In this document: piece after piece, positions 16,258 to 25,202 of the stretch
Layout: each line of letters starts with the position of its first letter
How positions within the stretch are numbered: position 1 is the stretch's first letter
Assembly (NCBI RefSeq): GCF_900142915.1
Contig: NZ_FRCM01000005.1
Span: 434,001-498,000 of the forward strand
Length of the DNA stretch: 64,000 nucleotides
Source: Mucilaginibacter sp. OK098
GTDB lineage: Bacteria > Bacteroidota > Bacteroidia > Sphingobacteriales > Sphingobacteriaceae
Direction of reading: 5' to 3'
Program-made: the position numbers and the translations under genes
The notes under the pieces: model-generated
Database searches by the model: none
What the model was told of the DNA's origin: nothing
The model's input: only the letters and a program-made list of their open reading frames with translations

Positions 16258-19200
16258 TTAATGTAACCATTCCCACTTAATAACCGAATTAAATATTCCT
16301 AGATTTTGTGGTAAGACAGTGCCTCCTGGGAAATTATCAATGCTTGGTTGCCCATTAAAAAAAGGATCTGGTGGTTCATTAAATAAATAGTTAGGGTGTC
16401 CCGGTGTAATATAGGATGTAGGAATCGTAACTTTAATATCATACGGTTTAGCAAGAAAAGAGTTCTTCCACATAGTAAGACCTGAATCACCTATCCAAAA
16501 TTGTTTTCCATCAAAAGAATTCGCAGAAGTAGAAAAACCGCCTAATGAATTTATAGAATTTCTCTCATTTGGCCCTAGGTTCCTGTATAAAGTTGACATC
16601 CCCTCTCCTAAAGTGCTTGTTGAACTTTCTGCAGAGCCGTTTACACTGCTAAACGCTCCCTCGCCCGTAAAAAACGCCGCAGTAGAAGCTAATCCTAAAA
16701 CAGCTCCACCAACATTATCTTGTTTAGCGGCATTTGTAAAATCTATAATACCCCCAAACGGAGTTAGATGTAATAGAAAATTCCCTAGTCCACCACCGTG
16801 ACCACTGGAACCACTACTATTAAGTGATGAATAAAAGTCTCCTCCATCTTCAGCGTCTGAACCATGGCCCCTGTATGGATTGTTCTTCTCCAAATCATGA
16901 GCCATATCATTCATCGCCTGCTTCAACATAATCGCTGGCGTAGGATCATACGATGTAAAGCCATGCTCATAATCATAAACATAGTCCTCTGGCTCTCGGA
17001 AATAAGAAAATTGAGAAGCTCGGCTAATATCAGAGGAAACTGCGTTGGCATATGCAGTAGAATAATCATAACTAAAATTGCCATCAGGATCTATGTTTCT
17101 CACCGGGTTATTGTACGCATAGCTATATGGACTCCATCGCCTGCTTTTATCGGCATCATTATCAATAGCATTCCACCTGGCGGTTGCTGGATTTAAATAG
17201 CGGGCACCATAATTGTATTCGTTCAGATCTGACGAATATTCCTTCCCATTAAACTTATATTGGTATTGTGGGTTTGCATCAAGATAAGCGATCTGTCTTC
17301 CGAATGCATAATAATCCGTTGTTTGAACAATATCGTTTGCTGCTGAGAATGAGCCGCTATTATCTTCATCTCCAAACATTGCCCGCACGTTGCCTAAATG
17401 ATCTACTACCTGGTACTCCAGTAAATACCCGCCTGTAATAGGCCGTACCCGTCCCTCCTCCGTGTGTATAAAGTTTATGGTATTACCTACATATTCTATC
17501 CCATGTATATAGCTCCGGTCCTCGCTGACCGTTGTTCCCTGCTTGATTATCCTTTCAAATTCCTCGCCGCTGCTTGAATAGGCAAAGCTGATGGTTTTGC
17601 CCGATGTAAATGTAATTAGCGAGGGGAGATTAAGCTCATTGTAGATAATTTGCTGAACACCTGTCTTTGTATTTGCCGTTTCACTACCGCTGGACTGATA
17701 GCTAAATGTGCTTGCGTAGTTTTCTGTTCCTCCATTGTCGGCAACACTTAAAAGTAAATTCCCTCTTTGGGTGCCGCTTCCGTAGTTATATGCCAGTTTA
17801 TTTAAAAAGGTGCTGGCCGTTGCATTTCGATTGAGTGAAAGTATGTTGCCCAGTTCATCGTAACTTATCACTTCGTTGTAGGTGTCATTTCCCGAAGGAG
17901 CTTTATAGTAAGATGCGGTTAGGCGGTTCAATCCATCATAGTTATATACATAGCCTTTAAGCTCCTGCACCATGGAGGTATTGGGTTTTGCCAGCGTTTG
18001 CCAGCTCATCGTGCTGATATTGCCATTAAACTGCGGGGTAGTACCGCTAAACGAAGTATTAGGCTGATCATAGTCAACCTGCTCTGCAAATAAGCTGGTA
18101 CCTAAACTGTTCGGATCATTTATCTTTGTTAGCCACCCCCTGATATTATAGCTGTAGTTAATGGTCTGCAGATACGGATGGATAATGCTTGCCTTAAACG
18201 TAGCACCAGAACTAACAGAAAAATTTGATTGCAAGACAATACTGTTCGAAGCATAAACCATTTTAGTCCCGGAACTTATCGCATCTGCTGTTCCCAATGT
18301 GATGTTTGCCGCTGATGGCACGCCTGCTGGCTGCCCAGGGGCATGCAGGCTTTTCCGGTAGAGCTGTCCCAACTCGTTATAATCGTATTCCGCCAGGTTA
18401 ATAAGCGGCCCGCTGTCGTACTGTTGCTGCAACAAGATCTTCCTCCCCGAATGGTCATAGCCGTAAAACGTGTTAATGGTCAACAGAAGCGCAGAAGAGA
18501 GATAATGCGTCCGGGTGCTCTTGACAAGCGAGTTGTCAAAGCTATACTGATTCTGAATAATATCATAGTTCCCTGAATTAGTGCCCCCTGTCTTGTAGGA
18601 CTGGCCAACGGTTTTTACTGTTCTTCCATAAGTATCATAATGATTGATGCTCAATAAATAGGTAGTTGATGGTGCACCCAGCACATTGGTGATACTTCCG
18701 GTAGTTAACCCTTCAGGAGAATTAAGAATTGTATCTGCGGATGGAGCCGTAAAAACAGCTGTGTTTGGATTAATTGAGCTATTGCTTAAAAAGGAATAAT
18801 TATCATAATAGCTGGCGGAAAGAACCTTTTTTGAGCTGCTAACGGTATTATCAGGATAACTTACGTCTGTATAGCCATAATTTGAAGTGGAATTACTAAA
18901 GCTTTCCCATAGCAGCGCACTTGAAAATGAATCTGCAGCACTTTGAAGCGTGCCTCGCAATGAAGCGGTCGTATAATCACCGGTCAATATAGCCCTTCCC
19001 CTGGAATCATACTTGGTAAATGTCCAAAGGCCCAAGCTAGTCTGGGTCGAAGTCTGGCTTAGAACAACTTGATCAAGTCGGTTATAAACATAGTACTCCC
19101 AGCCCTTTCCAGGAACTTTCTTCTCTGTCAGCCTGTTCCGCCCGTCATAATGGTATCCATAAAAGAAATTTGTAAATACGGCGTCAGTTTCGACGAAAGA

Positions 19201-20823
19201 TGAAGGGAGGCTTACCGCTACGGGAACGGTTGGCAATGGAGGGATTACGTAACGTAGGTTTCCGGCATTATCATACACATAATAAGTGTTCAGATATGTC
19301 GATGGCCCGTTCTGCACTTTCTTACAAACCATCTTTCCACTGAAATCGGTGTATTGCGTGACCGAATTTCCGTTTTCATCAGTAACAATAGCCGAAAGGA
19401 GCATACCGGAATTATACGTTGAAGCATAAGCGCCATTGCCATTGGTATTTAAGATCCAGTAGACTACTTCATATGGGGCATTTGCGCCATAGCCATTTTG
19501 AACGCTGTGTCCGCCTCCCTGTATCCAGGTTGAGCCTGGATATCCTTTCTCAACAACCCGTTCCAGGGGAGAATTATCATAGCCGGACTGACTGGTAGAG
19601 TTAGTCGAAGTTGCGATATTCGGAGCGCCCGGAGTGGATGGATTATAATAAATTGCCTGATTGGTTAAAGGGTTTGTCACGTAGCTTCCATTATTTGTAC
19701 CAGGAGCGGTATAGGGAAGATACGTTGTAACCGGTCTGCCTACCGGGTCATAAGCGGCGGGCTGTATCACATCGTTCATGCCGGGTGAGGCCGATTGCAT
19801 AACCGTTTGAATTGGCCTTCCTTCCTGGTCTTCATAGGTAATTGTAACCTTCTTTTGCCCAATGGGGAGGGCAGCAAGTGAGGTCGCTGACACAATATTG
19901 GGCACCCTAACATCTGTTTCCTTCAAGTAACTATATCCGCTGCTTGCCGGAAGATCAACGCTTACCGGTAATAAGCTAGCCCCACTAGGGGGGCCACAAT
20001 TTCCTATCGCCCTTACCCTGATAATTGCGGTCCCTGAAAAATCAGGATTCCAATTGAACGACGCAGTGGCTGTTCCTGTTCCGTTAAATGTTCCCGCTAC
20101 AGCCGGTGATACTTCCCATAAATAGGAAACGGCATTTGCCGCCCCGCCAACAGTATACGTTGAACTGCCAGCAGCCCCTGCTACCCTGCTTAACGGGCCC
20201 GTAATAGAGCCAGGAGCTCCCACATTTGGCGCTGCATTAATGGTCGGACACGGGAGTGTTGCCGCTCCGCAGGTATTGCTTATTTGGACAGTATACGTCC
20301 CCACAACGGAGGCGGAATAGGTTGGAGATGTTGCACCGGGAATAGCGGGCCCGTTCAAGAACCATTGATAGTTATAAGACCCTGGTGCGGTTGGGTTAAC
20401 GGTAAATGTAACGGGCGAGCCGCTGCAAACGTAGGAGCTGCTAGCCGTAACTGTTCCTCCGGGAGTAGGTACAAAAGTTACCCCCGCGCCAGAAATAACG
20501 GTAGGTGAGCAACTGCTTCCAAATTGCGAGGCGACAACCAGAAAAGTCCCTCCGCCACCGCTGCTACTGCTGGTAACTGTTCCAACAGTAATAGAGGAGC
20601 CTGTGCCATTTACGGGGGAGCCATAGTTAGACCCGTTTACCTGAAGCTGGTAGGTCACGCCTGATTGAGATCCTGAAAGGGTCATTGTTGCTGAACCACC
20701 GCAAATGTTGCCGCTTGGAGAAAGCGTATAATTGTTAAAGCATTGGGCTAAAGCAGAAACGCTGATTAAACATAGGAGGCAAATGCACAAACAGGAGTTG
20801 ATTAATACTTTAAAGCGAATCAT
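16258..20823 (-). CDS. RHS-repeat polymorphic toxin with variable C-terminal tip
   Basis: This 1521-residue exported protein has a signal peptide (to about SALAQ, residue 27), Ig-like and PKD-like repeats with Cys pairs (about 28-285), a DUF6443 region (SGYSYLKETDVRVPN onward, about 290-420), many YD/RHS repeats (YDHSGRK, YNELGQLY) and the RHS core (VVDHLGNVRAMFGDED to NPVRNIDPDG, about 1140-1250). After a Gly/Ser-rich joint (about 1300-1330), residues 1400-1521 form a distinct tip beginning LYRNLGPNERNSINSLGG and ending VIKWEW, which recalls ADP-ribosyltransferase-type toxin tips that open with a Leu/Val-Tyr-Arg strand. The tip and following genes are AT-richer than the RHS body, a sign of module exchange. 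The tip activity is inference. Confidence 0.9.
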   Translation of the reverse strand: MIRFKVLINSCLCICLLCLISVSALAQCFNNYTLSPSGNICGGSATMTLSGSQSGVTYQLQVNGSNYGSPVNGTGSSITVGTVTSSSSGGGGTFLVVASQFGSSCSPTVISGAGVTFVPTPGGTVTASSSYVCSGSPVTFTVNPTAPGSYNYQWFLNGPAIPGATSPTYSASVVGTYTVQISNTCGAATLPCPTINAAPNVGAPGSITGPLSRVAGAAGSSTYTVGGAANAVSYLWEVSPAVAGTFNGTGTATASFNWNPDFSGTAIIRVRAIGNCGPPSGASLLPVSVDLPASSGYSYLKETDVRVPNIVSATSLAALPIGQKKVTITYEDQEGRPIQTVMQSASPGMNDVIQPAAYDPVGRPVTTYLPYTAPGTNNGSYVTNPLTNQAIYYNPSTPGAPNIATSTNSTSQSGYDNSPLERVVEKGYPGSTWIQGGGHSVQNGYGANAPYEVVYWILNTNGNGAYASTYNSGMLLSAIVTDENGNSVTQYTDFSGKMVCKKVQNGPSTYLNTYYVYDNAGNLRYVIPPLPTVPVAVSLPSSFVETDAVFTNFFYGYHYDGRNRLTEKKVPGKGWEYYVYNRLDQVVLSQTSTQTSLGLWTFTKYDSRGRAILTGDYTTASLRGTLQSAADSFSSALLWESFSNSTSNYGYTDVSYPDNTVSSSKKVLSASYYDNYSFLSNSSINPNTAVFTAPSADTILNSPEGLTTGSITNVLGAPSTTYLLSINHYDTYGRTVKTVGQSYKTGGTNSGNYDIIQNQYSFDNSLVKSTRTHYLSSALLLTINTFYGYDHSGRKILLQQQYDSGPLINLAEYDYNELGQLYRKSLHAPGQPAGVPSAANITLGTADAISSGTKMVYASNSIVLQSNFSVSSGATFKASIIHPYLQTINYSYNIRGWLTKINDPNSLGTSLFAEQVDYDQPNTSFSGTTPQFNGNISTMSWQTLAKPNTSMVQELKGYVYNYDGLNRLTASYYKAPSGNDTYNEVISYDELGNILSLNRNATASTFLNKLAYNYGSGTQRGNLLLSVADNGGTENYASTFSYQSSGSETANTKTGVQQIIYNELNLPSLITFTSGKTISFAYSSSGEEFERIIKQGTTVSEDRSYIHGIEYVGNTINFIHTEEGRVRPITGGYLLEYQVVDHLGNVRAMFGDEDNSGSFSAANDIVQTTDYYAFGRQIAYLDANPQYQYKFNGKEYSSDLNEYNYGARYLNPATARWNAIDNDADKSRRWSPYSYAYNNPVRNIDPDGNFSYDYSTAYANAVSSDISRASQFSYFREPEDYVYDYEHGFTSYDPTPAIMLKQAMNDMAHDLEKNNPYRGHGSDAEDGGDFYSSLNSSGSSGHGGGLGNFLLHLTPFGGIIDFTNAAKQDNVGGAVLGLASTAAFFTGEGAFSSVNGSAESSTSTLGEGMSTLYRNLGPNERNSINSLGGFSTSANSFDGKQFWIGDSGLTMWKNSFLAKPYDIKVTIPTSYITPGHPNYLFNEPPDPFFNGQPSIDNFPGGTVLPQNLGIFNSVIKWEWLH

Positions 20824-20862
20824 ATAATGTGATGTGTTAAGATTTGTTGATAGGTTGAACCA

Positions 20863-23800
20863 TTATTGCCCTTGAAAGTAATAGACATAATTTTTGATAA
20901 TATTGCCTTTCATATCCCTTGTATTTATGAGCCTTTTATAATCGTCATACTCATACGAAACGGTTTGACCCTTGCTGTCTCCTGAACTGGTCATTCCAGC
21001 AAAGGGCTCGTAGGTGTATGTGGTTATCAGCGCATCCGAAGGATAAATACAAACATCATCGTAAGCGTCACCTCCTGATAAAGACATCGAGGTGCCGGTG
21101 TATATTTGGACACCGGAATACTTCCAAACGCCGCCATTTCTGTACCAGTAGCTGATAACATAGCTTTTACTATCCGGTATAGTCAACCCTGCCGTGTAAG
21201 TACTGCCTGAATAAAAATGGGTGCCAGTGTGCGCTGCTCCGGTTACTACATTGCTTAATGCACTTTCTTCAAAGCTGTCATAAAGGAATTCCGTGCTTTT
21301 TGCATTTTTTGCCTGTGCAATAAGGTAATTCTTCCCATAGCCATACAAATAAGAGCTTTGGCCATCTGCGGTATAGGGATTGTTGCTTTCTGTAAGATTG
21401 CCTTGCGTGTCATATTTCGTAAATAGTTGCACTTGTTCTAAATGCGGGTCAATAACTTCTGTTTCGCTGCTTGTCCCCGGAGTTACGCTATAACTCTGGT
21501 AACCACTTTTTAAGAGCGATTGACTTGCCGTAAGGCGGTATTGTGAGGATGGTTTAACCGTTCCACTGGGGGTTGCAGCATAACGGGTCAGGCTTACACC
21601 CAATAATGTTTCTTTGCCGGTGCCGTCAATTACAGAAGTGACTGTTTCAGTCGGTTGCGCAATGATATTGTTTAAAACCAGATAGGAGACTGGGCGGCTT
21701 GATGTAGCCGAACCTGGTATGCTGGTCAGCACGTCGAACGGATAACGGTAGGTCGTCTTTTCAGTGTTGCCGTTGCTTAGTGTCCGCATTTTTGAAGCGA
21801 GCATATTGTTCCCGGAATAGAGCGTATAAGTATAATTTTCTGATGAAGAAGAGGCCCCTGTAAGTGTACTGTTTATGTAAAAATTATTCGTAGTAGCTTT
21901 CGATGTAAGCAATAAGTCTCGCGTCCAAAAATCAGCCACACTATTGTAATAATAACCTACGATGCCATTTATGATCCTTTGAGCATAGGCTTTTATGCTT
22001 TTGACATCGCCAATCGGAGTGGAGAGCGTATAAGTATTAACCGCCTTTTTAACAACATTTTGATTAATATCAATATCTTCTTCTGACAAAACTTTGCCAC
22101 GCGCAAAAGCGTAAGAAGTCTGCGGAAATTGGGGTGTTGTTTCAAAAGCTGAGCCATCATTTTCAGTATTGTTGTAAAATAGCTTTTTATTTACCACATC
22201 TGGATAATCGCTGAAATTGGTAAACTTATACCGTACTGAACTACCGTCGGCCTTTGAAACAGTTACATAAGAATAGCCTGTCTGCACACCTCCTAAATCA
22301 GCCAGGGAAGTAAGTGATTCAGAATAATAAAACGCATCACTTACAATGCAGTTTGCACTTCCGGCTATAAGTAAATAGTCTACACCCAGGGTGTAATTAT
22401 TAGGAGATAGGTACAACTGGCCGCTTGAATACCCAGTAGCCGGATCGTTATAGCTATAATTTTCGGTTCCTGTGTTTACCCCGTTAATAAAATTGCTGAT
22501 TTTCCTGATTCGCAGTCCGCCGGTGAGGGGGCTTGAACTTACACCGGCATAATCATTTTGTTCGTAAAGGAAATTAGTTACGCCACCGTACACGTTGGTT
22601 ACTGAAGTAAGTATGTTGGCAGCTGTCTTTATAGGGTCTGGGGTCTTGTCTCCTCCGTTATAGCCCTCAATATTAGATGTTCCGGCATTGGAATTATAAT
22701 ATCCCCAGTAATCCGTTTGAATCGAATTACGGGCAGGCAGGTTTTGCGTTGTGTTATACCCAAAGCTATACAGCTTAAGACTGGTGCCATTTTGTACAGA
22801 CAATTGCTGGATATTTGAAAGCGCTTGCCGGACCTGGGTTCCGTCACCGGAAGTAAAAGATGTATAATTAAGCTTAAATTTATATTCCATTAACCCGTTT
22901 TGTAGCGCGTCTATTTCTACGAGGTAAGGCGAATTTGAATTATAAAGAAAGTCGACTTCAAATATTGAGGACGTTATCTTGCTTAAATAAAGAGGAACCG
23001 GAATGGTTGTATCCGTATTCTCACTCCATGCAGATGAAGAATGATTTGTTGTTGAGCATTGCCCGGCTACGGAAATAGGAGGGACGTATACATTTAAATA
23101 GTTCGAAAATGTATGAGAGGGGAAACTTTGATATTGGAAGTTTATTACCTGGCCATCCGCTGTTACAATTTTACTGATATACCAGCTTGATATAAAATTA
23201 TGTGTTGTGTTTTTGGAACGCCCATGCTGGGTGACATTACTTGTTTCTGTTGCCCCGTCTCCAAAATAATATTGGTTTCCGGCCATGTCACGGATGATCC
23301 AGTCTTCAAGTCCCCCTGCCATACGTCCGGTAGTTCGGTTAAAAGGGCTGTAATCAATACGCAGTCCGTAGGATGATTGCAGTACGGGGTTTCCGTTCTG
23401 ATCCAACTCAAAAACTCCCGAAAAATTAAGAAATGAAAAGAAAAATTTATCCGGTTCTGCATCCCATGTTTGCGCCATAATATGGTTAAAATATGGCGTA
23501 TCCAAAGTGGAATATGTTTTGTCGCCGATATGATTAGATCCGCAGTAGCCGTTTGGGTCTTCATCCGGAAGGCTTTGGACATACCGCGTGATAACCCCAC
23601 CACCCTGAAATTGCCAGCCGATACCCACAACGCCATCCATGTCCTGTACCTTTAGTCCGGACGAAGAATAATTGACTCCTATAGGAATCTTAATTTTTGA
23701 AATTGTAGGGCTGTATATTGGAGCACTATAGGTTACCCGTCCCGAATAGTAGTTCACGTTATAACTTCCCAATAAACTGGAGGAACTAGTGGCATTAGGA

Positions 23801-23904
23801 GAAGGCGGTGAAGTGCTGTTAACGTTTGCAGGGGCGCTTTGAGAATAACAAGTGCAGGCTGTTCCTGTCAATAAGAGAAAAAGGATGAAAAGTAATCGCT
23901 TCAT
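20863..23904 (-). CDS. Companion RHS/SpvB-like secreted protein
   Basis: Start chosen at ATG 23904, giving a normal signal peptide (MKRLLFILFLLLTGTACTC); the frame extends to 23940. The 1013-residue product opens with an SpvB/RHS-like shell segment (NYYSGRVTYSAPIYSPTI, IPIGVNYSSSGLKVQD, GWQFQGGGVITR) and continues with many imperfect YD-like repeats to YEYDDYKRLINTRDMKGN near the end. It has no RHS core or toxin tip. It lies 39 bases upstream of the toxin gene on the same strand. The pair may build a two-part shell, as the B and C components of insecticidal toxin complexes do; this is inference. Confidence 0.82.
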   Translation of the reverse strand: MKRLLFILFLLLTGTACTCYSQSAPANVNSTSPPSPNATSSSSLLGSYNVNYYSGRVTYSAPIYSPTISKIKIPIGVNYSSSGLKVQDMDGVVGIGWQFQGGGVITRYVQSLPDEDPNGYCGSNHIGDKTYSTLDTPYFNHIMAQTWDAEPDKFFFSFLNFSGVFELDQNGNPVLQSSYGLRIDYSPFNRTTGRMAGGLEDWIIRDMAGNQYYFGDGATETSNVTQHGRSKNTTHNFISSWYISKIVTADGQVINFQYQSFPSHTFSNYLNVYVPPISVAGQCSTTNHSSSAWSENTDTTIPVPLYLSKITSSIFEVDFLYNSNSPYLVEIDALQNGLMEYKFKLNYTSFTSGDGTQVRQALSNIQQLSVQNGTSLKLYSFGYNTTQNLPARNSIQTDYWGYYNSNAGTSNIEGYNGGDKTPDPIKTAANILTSVTNVYGGVTNFLYEQNDYAGVSSSPLTGGLRIRKISNFINGVNTGTENYSYNDPATGYSSGQLYLSPNNYTLGVDYLLIAGSANCIVSDAFYYSESLTSLADLGGVQTGYSYVTVSKADGSSVRYKFTNFSDYPDVVNKKLFYNNTENDGSAFETTPQFPQTSYAFARGKVLSEEDIDINQNVVKKAVNTYTLSTPIGDVKSIKAYAQRIINGIVGYYYNSVADFWTRDLLLTSKATTNNFYINSTLTGASSSSENYTYTLYSGNNMLASKMRTLSNGNTEKTTYRYPFDVLTSIPGSATSSRPVSYLVLNNIIAQPTETVTSVIDGTGKETLLGVSLTRYAATPSGTVKPSSQYRLTASQSLLKSGYQSYSVTPGTSSETEVIDPHLEQVQLFTKYDTQGNLTESNNPYTADGQSSYLYGYGKNYLIAQAKNAKSTEFLYDSFEESALSNVVTGAAHTGTHFYSGSTYTAGLTIPDSKSYVISYWYRNGGVWKYSGVQIYTGTSMSLSGGDAYDDVCIYPSDALITTYTYEPFAGMTSSGDSKGQTVSYEYDDYKRLINTRDMKGNIIKNYVYYFQGQ

Positions 23905-24178
23905 GGATATTGCGTATGATAAGTTTAGAAATAAGGGCAAAAGTCAATATTCAATACCCTCAATTATCCCTAAACACCTATCAATTTCAATAACCAAAAG
24001 CTCTATTAATTGCTTCCATAAATATAAAGGGTTTATTTTTTCTAAAGCAACTATTTTAATATAAATAGCATTGGATAACTAAATGTAATGGATTAGTACC
24101 TGCCTTTGCTTGGGACATGCCATGAAAATTACTTTCTGCTAATTACCACATCAAGCACCAACTGCAATTTTAATATTT

Positions 24179-24220
24179 CCGCTGCCTGAAGTTTGTAACT
24201 TCGGATGAGTATGCCAGTAG
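24179..24220 (-). repeat. Stable-RNA tail repeat, copy A
   Basis: This block begins CCGCTGCCTGAAGTTT on the plus strand, followed by AACTTCGGAT and ATGCCAGTAG. The same ordered words occur at 36572 (copy B) and 43931 (copy C). GAAGTTTGTAACTTC is itself a small hairpin. In the minus orientation all three copies lie just after a GC-stem plus T-run terminator; copies B and C follow initiator tRNA genes. Confidence 0.65.
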
Positions 24221-24234
24221 ATTACATTTACAGT

Positions 24235-24428
24235 AAAATAAAAAAGGCCCGCGCTGGCGTCGGGTATGACGGGCTGCCAATAGCAATGGCTACGCGCATT
24301 GCAAGCCATTATTGGTTTCCCCCAACCCGCTGTGCTACCTCCTCTCGCGCAGCCTATGGCCGGCATAACAGAGGGATAAGTAGTTCTTACAAAAAGTACT
24401 GACACCAATTTGTCAGCACTTTTTACAT
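24235..24428 (-). ncRNA. Candidate small structured RNA in a 657-base gap
   Basis: The gap 23905-24561 has no convincing protein gene. Read on the minus strand, it holds a hairpin (24393-24428, stem AAAAAGT-CTGACA type), a GC-rich stretch, a nested stem (CCAATA 24277-24282 with TATTGG 24310-24315; AATGGCT 24285-24291 with AGCCATT 24304-24310), then GCCCG...CGGGC followed by TTTTTT at about 24240-24272, which is a proper intrinsic terminator. The tail repeat follows, as after tRNA genes elsewhere in the window. Local GC is higher than in the flanks. I know no RNA family that fits; the call is from structure only. Confidence 0.4.
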
Positions 24429-24561
24429 TTTTTAGGGTAGCAAATAAGGCAAAAAGTGTATTATTAATGCAGAAATGAGCTTTTTAGTGCCCTTGACGAA
24501 CCGCTTTCTGTTTCACCCTATTCACCTGTTCCACTGTGAACAGTGGCGTAAAACTATAATC

Positions 24562-25089
24562 TTAAAATAATTCTTCGTTTGGTGGTTTTATACCTTTTAA
24601 ATGAAAGTAAACAGTTGTTTGCCCCCGGTGGTGTGTTTGATGTTCAAATATTTTGTTCAATAAAGTAGCTTTGGTCATAACATATTTATCAAAAACCTTT
24701 ACGGTGTCCTGGAATTGTTCGGGCTTCATGTTTTTGATATTATTAATAACAAAATCATAACCGGCCATCACCATTTCGGTTGTAGCGGCTTTCGATTTGT
24801 CAACCGATTTCGCGGCAGCGCCTGGCGCGATCGGGCTTTTTAGTCCGCCGGCCAATGAGGCTAACTCATAATTTGCATCAGTAAAATGTAACATGTGTTC
24901 TGCAAAGGTTCGCATTTCGGGGGTAGGCTTAAAGGAGTAGCCGTCCTCAGGCATTGCGTCCAAATAATGCCTGGTGTATGTTTTGGCTCTTTCCCAATCC
25001 TTAATCATTTGGTCAGCATTTTGAGCTTTGGTAACGCTTGCAAGCGTTACTAACATTAGGAAGATAGAGAATCTCGTAATTTTTTTCAT
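24562..25089 (-). CDS. Exported DinB-family protein
   Basis: This 175-residue protein carries a signal peptide (MKKITRFSIFLMLVTLASVTKAQ) and a DinB four-helix bundle. The expected metal-binding histidines are in AEHMLHFTDANYE and in FEHQTHHRGQ, the His-x-x-x-His pair that completes the site. DinB/YfiT-type proteins are thiol- or metal-dependent transferases, or have unknown roles. It is the first of two DinB-like genes here; the other (27109-27624) has no signal peptide. Confidence 0.87.
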   Translation of the reverse strand: MKKITRFSIFLMLVTLASVTKAQNADQMIKDWERAKTYTRHYLDAMPEDGYSFKPTPEMRTFAEHMLHFTDANYELASLAGGLKSPIAPGAAAKSVDKSKAATTEMVMAGYDFVINNIKNMKPEQFQDTVKVFDKYVMTKATLLNKIFEHQTHHRGQTTVYFHLKGIKPPNEELF

Positions 25090-25202
25090 TGTACTTAGTC
25101 TTGATATGCGTTATTTCAATTTAAGTGCGCAAGGTATCTTCTAAATAATTTGGAAAATTGTACGAAATCGTCATCAGCAATAGCCATTGTTTTATCGGGT
25201 AG

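Noticed and set aside
24151..24408. Open frames on both strands in the structured block before the DinB gene
   Set aside because: Both frames cross strong stems and a terminator, show atypical composition rich in Trp, Cys and His, and have no recognisable domain.
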